DNA from: an uncultured Eubacterium sp.
Lineage (GTDB): Bacteria; Bacillota_A; Clostridia; Lachnospirales; Lachnospiraceae
Direction of reading: 5' to 3'
Assembly: GCA_948468465.1 (NCBI GenBank)
Contig: CAOKJJ010000111.1
Location: forward strand, 1 to 16,180
Length of the DNA stretch: 16,180 bases
This document shows, piece by piece, positions 6,857-15,034 of the stretch. The translations under genes were made by a program, and so were the position numbers. The notes below the pieces were generated by a model. It worked only from the letters and a program-made list of their open reading frames with translations. It was not told the origin of the DNA and searched no databases. Each line of letters opens with the position of its first letter. Position 1 is the stretch's first letter.

Positions 6857-8386
6857 CTACGGAACCGGCACCGCTTCTTTTTCTGGCTCTGGCACAGATG
6901 CCGTTTCTGATGCGGATGTTGCTTCCAAAGACCCTGTACTCTCACCAGATGATGAACCTCCTGCTGGTGCGTCGTCCACTGCCTGGTCCATAAATTTCCC
7001 TAAGATCAGCGTCATCAAAAATCCGCCTGCAATCGCAACGCCATGTGCAATGACATAGTTCACATATCCGTTTCCGGCAGGGTCCGCCAATGCAATTCCC
7101 GGTACAACCGTCGTTCCAAACCCAAGCGCCGCCAGGTTCGTCAGATAGACAACCACACCGCCAAATGCCCCGCCGATACAGCCTCCGATAATCGGAAACC
7201 GATATCTTAAGTTAATGCCAAACAAAGCCGGTTCTGTAATGCCAAACAATACAGAGATAAAACTTGGAATACAAAGTTCTCTGACCTTTACGTTTTTTCT
7301 GTGCCTTACCAAATAAGCCAAAACCGCGCCGCCCTGCGCAATAATCGCAACCGACATCAAAGGATTGATAAAGTTTCTGCCTGTATCCGCTAAAAGCTGT
7401 GCTTCAATCGCCCCAAAAATATGATGCAGTCCGGTAATGACAACAAGCTGCTGCAAACCGGAAAATACCGCATACCCAAACACCCCAAGATTTTGCGTCA
7501 TCCATACAAGTGCATTCGTAATCCCTGAGGAAAGTCCACGGCCTGCAGGCCCGATGATTGTAAATAAAAGCAGCGCTCCAACCAGTGTCGTAAGCAGCGG
7601 CGATACGAGCAGCCGAATCACTTCCGGTACTTTTTTCTCAAAGAAAATATCCAGCTTTGCGGTTACAAATCCCATCAAAAGCGCTACGATAATGCCTCCC
7701 TGAAAACCGACCAGCTCCACGCCCAGCCCGAAAATATGCAACGTCGTAACCTCTACCGTTCCCTGCGCCGCGGCGTATGCGTCCGCCAGGCTGTTGCTCA
7801 GCATAATGCAGCCGATGACAATGCCGAGAATCGGCCTGCCGCCAAACCTTTTGCACGCGCTGTACGCAACTGCCAGAGGCAAAAATCCAAAGATCGCGCC
7901 AGACGAAATATTGATCAGACGGTTGATGCCGTAAAGCGTGTCATTTTCTTTTACGATGTCAAAGTTGCCAAGCACGCCGGAAAGTCCCGTTAACAGCGCT
8001 GCCGCAAGAATGCCCGGCATAATGTCTACAAAGACATCCGACAATGCTTTAATAATTCTCTGCAGCGGGTTCATTTTTTTATTCGCGACTGTTTTCAAAT
8101 CACTCAGGCTCATGTTTTTCATATTGTTGTGTTCTGCAAACACCTCATACACATCATTGACAAGACCGGCCCCAAATATAATCTGCACCTGATCGCCTGC
8201 CACAAACACTCCTTTTGCAAGATCCACGTCTTCGATTGCTTTTAAATCTGCTATGTCATTGTCTTTTAACACAATCCGAAGCCTTGTCGCACAATGCGCC
8301 ACTCCCTGAATATTTTCTTTTCCGCCTACGAGCCTTGTAAGCTCTATGGATATTTTTTCATATCTTGCCCTTTTGTTTGCGTCCAT
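6857..8386 (-). CDS. PTS sugar transporter subunit EIIBC (sucrose-like)
   Basis: A membrane permease that phosphorylates its sugar during uptake. The start at 8386 has GGAGG 8 nt upstream; an in-frame ATG at 8419 lies upstream of that site. The product is 509 residues. EIIB (about 1-85) has the phosphorylated C32 in VAHCATRLRIVL. EIIC (about 105-465) is hydrophobic and carries GLHHIFGAIEAQLL and the glucose-superfamily signature FGITEPALFGINLRY (381-395). The GLHH..AIEA pattern points to the sucrose/trehalose branch, but no matching phospho-hydrolase is in the window, so the sugar is open. The tail (471-509) is a Ser/Ala/Glu/Pro linker like those joining EIIC to EIIA. It ends at a TAG, after which an EIIA domain continues in the same frame. 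The promoter region contains three palindromic operators. Confidence 0.92.
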   Translation of the reverse strand: MDANKRARYEKISIELTRLVGGKENIQGVAHCATRLRIVLKDNDIADLKAIEDVDLAKGVFVAGDQVQIIFGAGLVNDVYEVFAEHNNMKNMSLSDLKTVANKKMNPLQRIIKALSDVFVDIMPGILAAALLTGLSGVLGNFDIVKENDTLYGINRLINISSGAIFGFLPLAVAYSACKRFGGRPILGIVIGCIMLSNSLADAYAAAQGTVEVTTLHIFGLGVELVGFQGGIIVALLMGFVTAKLDIFFEKKVPEVIRLLVSPLLTTLVGALLLFTIIGPAGRGLSSGITNALVWMTQNLGVFGYAVFSGLQQLVVITGLHHIFGAIEAQLLADTGRNFINPLMSVAIIAQGGAVLAYLVRHRKNVKVRELCIPSFISVLFGITEPALFGINLRYRFPIIGGCIGGAFGGVVVYLTNLAALGFGTTVVPGIALADPAGNGYVNYVIAHGVAIAGGFLMTLILGKFMDQAVDDAPAGGSSSGESTGSLEATSASETASVPEPEKEAVPVP

Positions 8387-8431
8387 TTCATATTCCTCCA
8401 TTTTAATAATATAAGACAATTTTGAGGCATC

Positions 8432-8448
8432 TATAAAAACATTTTATA
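8432..8448. promoter_or_regulatory. Palindromic operator 1 of the PTS operon
   Basis: TATAAAAACATTTTATA, a perfect 7-3-7 inverted repeat. It lies just downstream of the proposed EIIBC -10 and before the RBS, where a bound repressor would block transcription. Two more copies lie at 8470-8486 and 8483-8499. Confidence 0.6.
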
Positions 8449-8460
8449 AAAATATGATAT

Positions 8461-8488
8461 AATATATAATATAAAAGCATTTTATAAA
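8461..8488 (-). promoter_or_regulatory. Likely EIIBC promoter
   Basis: On the minus strand TTTATA (8483-8488), a 16-nt spacer, and TATATT (8461-8466). Operators 2 and 3 cover the -35 side and operator 1 follows the -10. The region is very AT-rich, so other -10 choices exist, including a perfect TATAAT on the minus strand at 8558-8563 that lacks a good -35. Confidence 0.4.
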
Positions 8489-8499
8489 GACATTTTATA
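8470..8499. promoter_or_regulatory. Overlapping palindromic operators 2 and 3 of the PTS operon
   Basis: TATAAAAGCATTTTATA (8470-8486, perfect 7-3-7 palindrome) and TATAAAGACATTTTATA (8483-8499, one mismatch) share four bases, with centres 13 bp apart. With operator 1 they define a consensus TATAAARRCATTTTATA. The symmetry suggests a dimeric repressor or activator; which protein binds is not shown by the sequence. Confidence 0.6.
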
Positions 8500-8649
8500 G
8501 ACTTTTGTTATGAAAACGCTGTGGCCACAGTCATGCTCATTGCCTCTTGTATCTACTATTATAACGTGGTAAAATAAAATGTATATGGACATATGTTACT
8601 TTCATATTGAACTTTATGACCTTTAATACACTTACGAAAGGAAGATACG

Positions 8650-9474
8650 ATGCTTAACTATCACTTCTCCAACGACTTTTACCGGAATATCGATGCCATG
8701 ATCTACACCTGCGGCTACGAAAACTGTGTTCCCGGCCACAGTTACGGCCCGATTCTGCGTAACGGCTATCTCATTCACTACGTATTAAGCGGTTCAGGTA
8801 TTTATAAGGCCAGAGGAAATATTTTCCGTCTGAAAGAAGGGGACGCGTTTTTAATCTGCCCCGGAGAACTGATTTACTATGAAGCGGATTTGCACACGCC
8901 GTGGACATACACCTGGATCGGCATGCAGGGCATTAAAATCAAAGGCTATCTGGAACGCACCTCTTTGCCTGACCAGCTCACTGTCCATTTCGGCCACGAT
9001 GCACAGCTGCGCCGCTGTCATGAGAAAATGGCGGAGGCGGACAGGCTTGCAGACAATCGTGACCTGATGATGAATAGTATTTTATACGAATATTTATATC
9101 TGATCGCTGAAAAATTTCCGAATGAGCAATACACACCTGCCAATATCAACACTAATCACGTAGAAGAAGCGCTGCGTTATATCGAAGACCATTACTGCGA
9201 TCCGGTGACCATTCAGGATCTTGCAGACCATTTAGGCCTGAACCGCTCCTATCTGCACCGGATCTTTAAGTCCGTTACCGGCAGCTCCATACAAAGCTAT
9301 CTGCTCGATTATCGGATGCGGCAGGCATGTATTCTGCTGAAAACAACCTCGCTGTCTGTCCGCGTCGTTGCACATTCTGTCAGCTATATAGATCCTTTGT
9401 ATTTTTCAAGAATCTTTCATAAGAAAATGGGCGTCAGTCCGAGTGAGTACCGCGCTATCCATTCACACCAATAA
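8650..9474 (+). CDS. AraC-family transcriptional regulator (MsmR/RafR-like)
   Basis: A 274-residue sugar-type AraC regulator. The N-terminal half (about 20-95) looks like a cupin ligand pocket (HYVLSGSGIYKARGNIFRL, EGDAFLICPGEL). The C-terminal 100 residues hold the two helix-turn-helix motifs, HTH1 about 188-207 (IQDLADHLGLNRSYLHRIFK) and HTH2 about 236-257. The family ending FSRIFHKKMGVSPSEYR is present. AAAGGAAG precedes the ATG. The gene is divergent from EIIBC across a 263-bp shared regulatory region, so it most likely senses a sugar and controls the PTS operon. AraC proteins usually bind direct repeats, so the perfect palindromes nearby may belong to another factor. Its 3' end overlaps the convergent PII-like gene by 20 bp. 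Confidence 0.93.
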   Translation: MLNYHFSNDFYRNIDAMIYTCGYENCVPGHSYGPILRNGYLIHYVLSGSGIYKARGNIFRLKEGDAFLICPGELIYYEADLHTPWTYTWIGMQGIKIKGYLERTSLPDQLTVHFGHDAQLRRCHEKMAEADRLADNRDLMMNSILYEYLYLIAEKFPNEQYTPANINTNHVEEALRYIEDHYCDPVTIQDLADHLGLNRSYLHRIFKSVTGSSIQSYLLDYRMRQACILLKTTSLSVRVVAHSVSYIDPLYFSRIFHKKMGVSPSEYRAIHSHQ

Positions 9475-10150
9475 TCTCGTCAACCGGAAGCGACAGTACA
9501 ATTCCATTTGCCTCGCTCTGCATCCCGCACGCTTTATTAATCGCCTGCATAATCGCTTTTTTATCTTCTTTTTTTGCCAGAATCAGCACGACCTCCCGCT
9601 CCTGCTGGATGCTGATGTTCCAAAACTTCATAGCCTCTTCACTGCCGATGCGCCGGCTGTGGAATACTGTACCGCCGGACGCACCCATCGGCCTTGCCGC
9701 ATTCATCACCTCTTCACTGAATCCCTGATTGACAATTGCCATAATCGCACTATATTCATTTTCCATCTCTTCCCATTCATTCCTTCCTGCTCTTTCCTCT
9801 TCCTGTGCTCCTGCACGTTCCATCAGCCTTAACATATGCCCGCTGCAGCTGGACATTGTTACCGTAAACGCAATCCCCGTATTCGGCATGCCAAGGTGAA
9901 GCGTGTGACGCAGCTTTTTCAACATTTTATCCGCAAGCGCTTTTGGCAGCATGCTTAGTATCAGATCTTTTTCCACACCGCCCAGGCCAAGCATATCCAT
10001 AATCTCACTGGAAGCCGTCCCCTGCGCATGCATCACATACTGTACCGGCACCATGCCTTCCTTATATAATGCCACGGCCTTATGCGCCAGCTTCGGCGCC
10101 GCGATCAAAAATAACATCTGAAAAGCCTGTTTCTGACGATTGGCTGTCAT
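9455..10150 (-). CDS. Tandem PII-like (GlnB-fold) regulatory protein
   Basis: A 231-residue protein that appears to hold two PII-like units. The first is about residues 10-105 (FLIAAPKLAHKAVALYKEG through LHLGMPNTGIAFTVTMSS). The second is about 130-231 (SAIMAIVNQGFSEEVMNAAR, then MGASGGTVFHSRRIG, then EREVVLILAKKEDKKAIMQAI). The RPxGAxGGT-type turn is what links it to PII signalling proteins, which bind nucleotides and effectors and control transporters or enzymes. It begins inside the DUF1538 stop (ATGA overlap) and its RBS GAGGAGG lies in that gene's last codons, so translation is coupled. The likely role is a soluble partner that senses energy or ion state and gates the DUF1538 transporter. 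The classical T-loop uridylylation Tyr is not evident. Fold call fairly sure; effector unknown. Confidence 0.75.
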   Translation of the reverse strand: MTANRQKQAFQMLFLIAAPKLAHKAVALYKEGMVPVQYVMHAQGTASSEIMDMLGLGGVEKDLILSMLPKALADKMLKKLRHTLHLGMPNTGIAFTVTMSSCSGHMLRLMERAGAQEEERAGRNEWEEMENEYSAIMAIVNQGFSEEVMNAARPMGASGGTVFHSRRIGSEEAMKFWNISIQQEREVVLILAKKEDKKAIMQAINKACGMQSEANGIVLSLPVDEIIGVNG

Positions 10151-11718
10151 TGTACATCCTCCTCTTCGAAATCATCTTCCTCAAAATCATAAATATCATC
10201 ATCTTCAAAGTCATAAACGCTGCCGTCAGCAAACGCTGGCTGCTGCTCCGATGCACCTGTGCCTGTCTGTTTCAGCTTCAGCTGATACTGAATCCCCATA
10301 ATCTGCACCGCAATTAACGGTGTCAGCGCTACTAACGCCACGACGCCGAATGCATCTGTCATAATATTTCCGCCAACCGCTTCACACGCGCCTATGCTAA
10401 GCGGAATCAAAAACGTCGTCGTCATAGGGCCGCTCGCAACCCCGCCGGAGTCAAACGCGATACCGACAAACATTTTCGGCACAAAGCGTGACAGCACGAG
10501 CGCAATGATATAGCCAGGTATCGCAATCCAATAAATCGGCAGTCCTGTCAGCACACGAAACATGGCCAGGCCCACGCTGACGGACACACCGACGGAAAGG
10601 CAGCGGTTCATCTCTTTTGCCGATACTGCTCCGTTTGTCACGCCTTCCACCTGATGATTCAGCACCTGAATCGCCGGCTCCGCCTTTACAATATAGTAGC
10701 CAATCAGCATTCCAATCGGCACAAGCAAAAAACGCCATCCTGCAGCCCCGATTTCCTTGCCCAAAAATGAACCGACTGGCGCAAACCCCACATTCACCCC
10801 GCACAAGAAGAGTACAAGCCCTATGTACGTATACGCAAATCCTATCAAGATACGCTTGACCTGCCTGCGCTGATAGCGGCGGCTGAACAGCTGAAATACA
10901 GCAAACACCGCGGCTACCGGAATGAGAGATACAAACACTTCTTTGATATAAGGAGGCATACTCGTTAAAAATTCCCACAAAAGATCTCTGGTCGTAACTA
11001 CATCCGCTACAGCCGAAGCCGTATAAGCCGCCTGTGTCGGATGAAAAAAGCATCCCAGAATCATGACTGCCAATACCGGCCCGATACTGGAAAGCGCAAC
11101 CAGTCCAAAACTATCGCTGGAAGCATTTTTATCACCCCTGACGGATGCAAGGCCGACACCCATCGCCATAATAAACGGCACTGTCATCGGTCCTGTCGTC
11201 ACACCGCCGGAGTCGAACGCAACCGCCATAAAATCTTTCGGCACAAAATACGACATCACAATCAGCGCCGCATAAAGTACAATCAGTATCGTGGAAAGAT
11301 TAATCTGGAATAAAATCCGGACAATCGCGATCGCCAGAAATATCCCGACGCCAACCGCTACCGTTAAAATAAGCGTCATATTTGGTATGGAAGGAACCTG
11401 CTGCGCCAATACCTGCAGATCAGGCTCCGATATCGTAATAATCATCCCCATCCCAAAGCCAATCGCGATAATAAGCGCCATCACCCTTGTTTTTGAAATC
11501 TGCACACCGATGCCTTCCCCCAGCGGCGTCATGGACATCTCCGCGCCAAGCTGGAAAAAGCCCATTCCTATGACAAGCATAATTGCGCCTGTCAAAAACA
11601 TAAACATGGTCGCAAGCTCCAGCGGCACGAGCAATATACTGATAAACAAAACAATGCCGGTAATTGGCAGCACCGCCGAAAGCGATTCCATGATTTTTTC
11701 CTTTAATTTTTGATTCAA
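10147..11718 (-). CDS. DUF1538 family membrane protein (putative ion transporter), duplicated domain with acidic tail
   Basis: A 523-residue polytopic membrane protein. Start: TTG at 11718 with AAGGGA 6 nt upstream gives the family-like N-terminus MNQKLKEKIMESL. The frame is open to an ATG at 11793, but that has no RBS and its extra 25 residues look like non-coding sequence. Two DUF1538 repeats are visible. FVPKDFMAVAFDSGGVTTGPMT (FDSGGV near 168) matches FVPKMFVGIAFDSGGVASGPMT (near 422), and SEPDLQVLAQQV matches AEPAIQVLNHQV. From memory, paired DUF1538 proteins (UmpAB of Halomonas) have been reported as cation/proton antiporters. The C-terminus (501-523) is strongly acidic, with YDFEDDD and YDFEEDD repeats, and may dock the PII partner. 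It overlaps the PII gene by 4 bp. Confidence 0.82.
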   Translation of the reverse strand: MNQKLKEKIMESLSAVLPITGIVLFISILLVPLELATMFMFLTGAIMLVIGMGFFQLGAEMSMTPLGEGIGVQISKTRVMALIIAIGFGMGMIITISEPDLQVLAQQVPSIPNMTLILTVAVGVGIFLAIAIVRILFQINLSTILIVLYAALIVMSYFVPKDFMAVAFDSGGVTTGPMTVPFIMAMGVGLASVRGDKNASSDSFGLVALSSIGPVLAVMILGCFFHPTQAAYTASAVADVVTTRDLLWEFLTSMPPYIKEVFVSLIPVAAVFAVFQLFSRRYQRRQVKRILIGFAYTYIGLVLFLCGVNVGFAPVGSFLGKEIGAAGWRFLLVPIGMLIGYYIVKAEPAIQVLNHQVEGVTNGAVSAKEMNRCLSVGVSVSVGLAMFRVLTGLPIYWIAIPGYIIALVLSRFVPKMFVGIAFDSGGVASGPMTTTFLIPLSIGACEAVGGNIMTDAFGVVALVALTPLIAVQIMGIQYQLKLKQTGTGASEQQPAFADGSVYDFEDDDIYDFEEDDFEEEDVQ

Positions 11719-11744
11719 TCTGCATCCCTTTCTTTTTTGCTTAA

Positions 11745-11790
11745 TTTCAAGCATCCTATATGCTTGAAAATAAAAGCTTTTTTCAAGCAT
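11745..11790. repeat. Perfect inverted repeat with a third half-copy between MCP and DUF1538 genes
   Basis: ATGCTTGAAAA (11760-11770) and TTTTCAAGCAT (11780-11790) form an 11-bp perfect stem with a 9-nt loop. A further half-copy TTTCAAGCATC lies at 11745-11755. The stem begins at the MCP stop codon and ends before the DUF1538 RBS. There is no U-tract, so an mRNA-stability or differential-expression hairpin is more likely than a terminator. Confidence 0.55.
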
Positions 11791-13376
11791 CATAAATTTG
11801 CAAAAATTTCCGTCTGCTCGCGCAGCTGTTCTACAATCTCCTTATTAATATCCATTCTGCTTGTAATATCCGCCATATTTCCCACAAGGCTTCTCGTACT
11901 TCCCGCGACGCCGCTGATATCTCCGGCTCCTTCGTCAATCGCATTCGTGATGCTCGCAATCGCGGTTACAATCTCTGACATAGAACTGCGCAAATGCCTT
12001 GCTTTATGATGAAACTGCTCCATCTCCTGTTCCACATAAGAAGCGTCTTCTTTGTACTGTTGCCCTGCACGGACAAACAGCTGAAATTCAGCCAGAATCG
12101 TATCATTCATATAATCAATCAGTTCCTGCGCATTTTTGGAAAGGTTATATACCGCCTTTGTAACGACCTGGTTCACTTCCTGAATCCTGTTCGCGGTTTT
12201 CGCACACGAATCTGCAAGGTCACGAATCTCCGCCGCGACGACCGCAAATCCCCTGCCCGCTTCTCCTGCACGGGAAGCCTCTACCGAAGCATTTAACGCA
12301 ATCAGGTTCGTAGAAGTAGATATCGAAAGAATCTCTTTTGTAAGCGCATTCACCTGGTCCACGCTTTTGCTGTTTTCGATCGCTTCATTTAATTCCAGCA
12401 AAATATCAGATGCCTTTGCGTCAATAACTTCTGTATTCGTCTGCGCTGTCTGCTCCATCTTGCTCGCCCGGATTTTCATCGCAGAAGCATAGTCCGTAAT
12501 CGCGGCGCATTCTTTTACCATGTCGTTGACATCTTCATTTACCTCCGACGTATTCGCACGGATCGCAGAAGCATTTTTCGCCACTTTTTGAATCGCCGCA
12601 GACAACGCTTCCATAAGGGAATGCAAATCTTTCGTACTCCTGCTGGAAGTTTTTGTCCTGCCAAGCACTTCTCCTACTACGGAGTCAATCCGCTCGGAGC
12701 TTCCCTGCAGTGTCTGCATCATATTTTTAATCGGTTTCACAACATATTTTAAGATAATGCTGATCGCCGCCGCAACGAGCGCCAATCCTGCCGCAATCGT
12801 AATGACACCGATCACGACAGATGACAGATAAACGTCTGTAAGCTTCTGTCTGGCTGCATCCGTCCGTTGTTCAATCCCGCTGACCAGTTTTTCGATATTT
12901 TCTTCCGCCTGCGCTCCATATACGGCTACTTCATCGTTCGCACAAGCATAAGCTTCTTCTGTCTTGCTGGAAGCGCTCGCACATACAAGCCTTACAAGTG
13001 AATGTTTAAATTCAATATAATTTTCCTTTAATTCCGCATACACAGAGGCTTCTTCTTCCATCACGTATTTTTCATACGATGCCAGCGCATCATCTAAGGC
13101 TTTTTGCTCTTCTTTTATCTGCGTTACAACGGTAATCATCGTACTGTAATCGGACGCCACAATATGCGACAGGGCCATTTTATGTATATTCAGCAAAGAA
13201 CAGCGGATCTCGGCCAGCTCAGCCGCTCCTGCCATCTGATCATCTACAATCTGCGACGCATTGGCATTTACATGATTAATATTAAATATTGATAATACAT
13301 TTGACAAAAACGCCACAATACCAAGTAATAAAACCGGCAATATCAGACGTTTTTGAATTGTCAGCCTGCTGTTCAT
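11790..13376 (-). CDS. Methyl-accepting chemotaxis protein
   Basis: A transmembrane chemoreceptor of 528 residues that signals to CheA/CheW. TM1 is about 11-31. An external helical sensor of about 150 residues follows (32-183; four-helix-bundle type judged by length and helical character). TM2 is about 185-209, followed by a short HAMP-like stretch ([11 protein letters not shown]). The long cytoplasmic coiled coil carries the conserved hairpin tip [20 protein letters not shown] then [13 protein letters not shown] (about 356-389). AAAGAGG precedes the ATG. It lies 20 nt after the binding lipoprotein gene, so the lipoprotein is a plausible ligand-presenting partner, as in Gram-negative binding-protein/MCP sensing. 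The stop overlaps the arm of an inverted repeat. No C-terminal pentapeptide tether is visible. Confidence 0.93.
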   Translation of the reverse strand: MNSRLTIQKRLILPVLLLGIVAFLSNVLSIFNINHVNANASQIVDDQMAGAAELAEIRCSLLNIHKMALSHIVASDYSTMITVVTQIKEEQKALDDALASYEKYVMEEEASVYAELKENYIEFKHSLVRLVCASASSKTEEAYACANDEVAVYGAQAEENIEKLVSGIEQRTDAARQKLTDVYLSSVVIGVITIAAGLALVAAAISIILKYVVKPIKNMMQTLQGSSERIDSVVGEVLGRTKTSSRSTKDLHSLMEALSAAIQKVAKNASAIRANTSEVNEDVNDMVKECAAITDYASAMKIRASKMEQTAQTNTEVIDAKASDILLELNEAIENSKSVDQVNALTKEILSISTSTNLIALNASVEASRAGEAGRGFAVVAAEIRDLADSCAKTANRIQEVNQVVTKAVYNLSKNAQELIDYMNDTILAEFQLFVRAGQQYKEDASYVEQEMEQFHHKARHLRSSMSEIVTAIASITNAIDEGAGDISGVAGSTRSLVGNMADITSRMDINKEIVEQLREQTEIFANL

Positions 13377-13396
13377 CTTTTTAACCTCTTTTTCTT

Positions 13397-14746
13397 TTAT
13401 CTTTTTTTAATTTTTTCGACCATTTCGTCCAGCTGTTTTTGCAGCTCTACTCCGGATGCATTGCCGCCTGCCATATTCGCCGCAAATGTCTCCACCGGTT
13501 CCCAGAAATTGCCGCCGATTCTTTGCAGATGAGAAAACTCAGACTGTGCAAGAAGCGCGGTAATCGCAGGAGACTGCTGTACCTGCGAAGACGCGGCTGC
13601 CTGCTTATTTGACGGACCCTGCCCACGCAGTTCAAACCGAAGCGTCTGATTCTGTTCGCTGACAATCCATTCCGCCAGCTTTGCCGCCCATTGCGGATGT
13701 TTGGAATACGCATTCACCCCAATCAGCTTGCACCCGGAAAACGATGCCATCTGAACCTGCTGTCCCGCACAGGTAAATGCAGGCAGCTTCGCAGCTCCCA
13801 TATCATCTCCCCAGGCTTGCTGTATCGCAACCGCATTCCAGATACCGCTGACGCCTGCAATCACAGTTCCATCCAATACACCCTGCAAAAATTCCGCGTC
13901 CGGACGGTTCGAAAATCCAGGGCTCTCCGCAATACCGAGCATGGCCTCAGCCACATCCACACCGGTCAACTCTCCTTCTTTTAAATTCCAGTTACAATAA
14001 TTGGTAATGCCGTCTTCATTCAGCCCCGCTTCCATTCCGGTATTCCCAAAAAACGCATATACATACCAGGCCGAACTCCAGTCCATTGCCACACACTTTC
14101 CATTATCCGCCGCAATTTCCAGCATCTTGTTAAAAGACAAAATATCTTCCTCAGAAAAAAACTCTTTATTATAATACAAAAAATATCCATTATCCGCAGT
14201 CAGAGGATACGCATACATCGTGTTCCCGACAGACGCTGCCTCTACCGCCTTAGGCAAATGCTGCGTGCGTATAACATCCGCGTCCTGAATCGGTTCCAGC
14301 GCCCCTGCGGCGGCCAGCGCCTGCAGCTGGTCATCCGCGAACGCGAACACATCCGCACCTTCTTCCAGGTCACCCAGCAGCGCATCCTTACATCCGGATT
14401 CTCCCTGCGCCCGATATTGAATCTGAAATTCAGCCTGATCCTCATACTCTTGTTCAAAACGTTTCAGCACCTGTCCCATCAGCTCTGCATCTTCCTCTGC
14501 GCCCCAAACCGTCAGGCTGACATATTCCCGCCGCGCATCCGCACCTGTAGCCTGTTCCTTTTGCATCTGCCTGTGTTCCTGATTTTCATTTTGATCTTGA
14601 TTTTGATCTTGATTTTGATCTTGATTTCGGCCTTTTCCGCACCCCGCCAGCAGAATAACCCCCGCTGCCAAAGCTGCATATGCCCGATATTTGCTCTTAA
14701 AGCCATGCATTTTATGTTTTCTGTCTGTTTTTTTTCGAAATATCAT
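13397..14746 (-). CDS. Extracellular solute-binding lipoprotein (family 1, sugar type)
   Basis: A 449-residue ABC-type binding protein. The ATG at 14746 follows GGGAGGGATTACA; the frame is open further up to 14815, but that stretch lacks an RBS. A long basic N-terminus and signal peptide end in the lipobox LLAGC with the lipidated Cys at residue 36. An unusual NQDQ repeat linker follows, then a maltose-binding-type fold ([60 protein letters not shown]). No permease or ATPase genes are adjacent, so it either serves a distant or shared ABC transporter or works only with the MCP encoded 20 nt downstream. Solute unknown, though the family and the Trp/Tyr-rich pocket region suggest a sugar. First gene of the four-gene operon. 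Confidence 0.9.
   Translation of the reverse strand: MIFRKKTDRKHKMHGFKSKYRAYAALAAGVILLAGCGKGRNQDQNQDQNQDQNENQEHRQMQKEQATGADARREYVSLTVWGAEEDAELMGQVLKRFEQEYEDQAEFQIQYRAQGESGCKDALLGDLEEGADVFAFADDQLQALAAAGALEPIQDADVIRTQHLPKAVEAASVGNTMYAYPLTADNGYFLYYNKEFFSEEDILSFNKMLEIAADNGKCVAMDWSSAWYVYAFFGNTGMEAGLNEDGITNYCNWNLKEGELTGVDVAEAMLGIAESPGFSNRPDAEFLQGVLDGTVIAGVSGIWNAVAIQQAWGDDMGAAKLPAFTCAGQQVQMASFSGCKLIGVNAYSKHPQWAAKLAEWIVSEQNQTLRFELRGQGPSNKQAAASSQVQQSPAITALLAQSEFSHLQRIGGNFWEPVETFAANMAGGNASGVELQKQLDEMVEKIKKR
14591..14626 (-). repeat. Tandem 12-bp repeat in the lipoprotein linker
   Basis: Three exact copies of ttgatcttgatt (plus-strand reading), encoding NQDQ units just after the lipidated cysteine, with a degenerate fourth copy next to them. 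Because the unit is 12 bp, copy-number change would alter linker length without breaking the frame. Confidence 0.85.
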
Positions 14747-14833
14747 TGTAATCCCTCCCAGGCATGCCCGTTTAAAATATATCACATGCCTTCCCGAAAC
14801 GGCGTACAAAGGCAACAGCCTTTCGTGTATAGT

Positions 14834-14863
14834 AGTATAACATAGATGCCTTTTTTCATCTAT
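14834..14863 (-). promoter_or_regulatory. Promoter of the SBP-MCP operon with inverted-repeat operator
   Basis: On the minus strand an extended -10, TGT-TATACT (14834-14842), has only a weak -35 (TAGATG, 17 nt away). The dyad ATAGATG-N8-CATCTAT (14842-14863) covers the -35 region, a typical operator or activator position. A small hairpin, AAAGGC-AACA-GCCTTT (14808-14823), falls in the roughly 80-nt leader. Confidence 0.5.
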
Positions 14864-14940
14864 ACTTTCTGTGCATTTTCTTTGCTGCCCTTAGAAATTT
14901 TTATTTTTTTCATAATAAAGTAGGAAATTCACTGAAAATA

Positions 14941-14949
14941 TGATAGAAT
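14941..14949 (+). promoter_or_regulatory. Possible extended -10 of the nitroreductase promoter
   Basis: TGA-TAGAAT in an AT-rich stretch, without a convincing -35. Transcription starting near 14956 would give an 80-nt leader containing the hairpin at 14978-15017. Confidence 0.3.
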
Positions 14950-14977
14950 AAAAAATGTCATTATAAACCAGACATCA

Positions 14978-15017
14978 CCGGAGTCCCTATGAAATTACAT
15001 TTTCTGTCGGACTCTGG
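14978..15017 (+). promoter_or_regulatory. Leader hairpin of the nitroreductase gene
   Basis: CCGGAGTCC (14978-14986) pairs fully with GGACTCTGG (15009-15017, one G-U) around a 22-nt loop. It ends 6 nt before the nitroreductase RBS AGGAGG (15024-15029) and hides a GGAG that would serve a short upstream ORF at 14989-15048. Confidence 0.5.
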
Positions 15018-15034
15018 AGAATTAGGAGGATTCT

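Noticed and set aside
11719..11793. ATG start for the DUF1538 gene at 11793
   Set aside because: No RBS; the extra residues are encoded by the inverted-repeat region, while TTG at 11718 has a well-placed AAGGGA and gives the expected N-terminus.
14591..14626. Possible CRISPR-like or phase-variation array
   Set aside because: Only three contiguous 12-bp units without spacers, inside a coding frame; variation would not shift the frame.
14258..14845. Plus-strand 195-codon ORF with an LILILILIL stretch
   Set aside because: The repeat is the reverse reading of the NQDQ linker of the lipoprotein gene.
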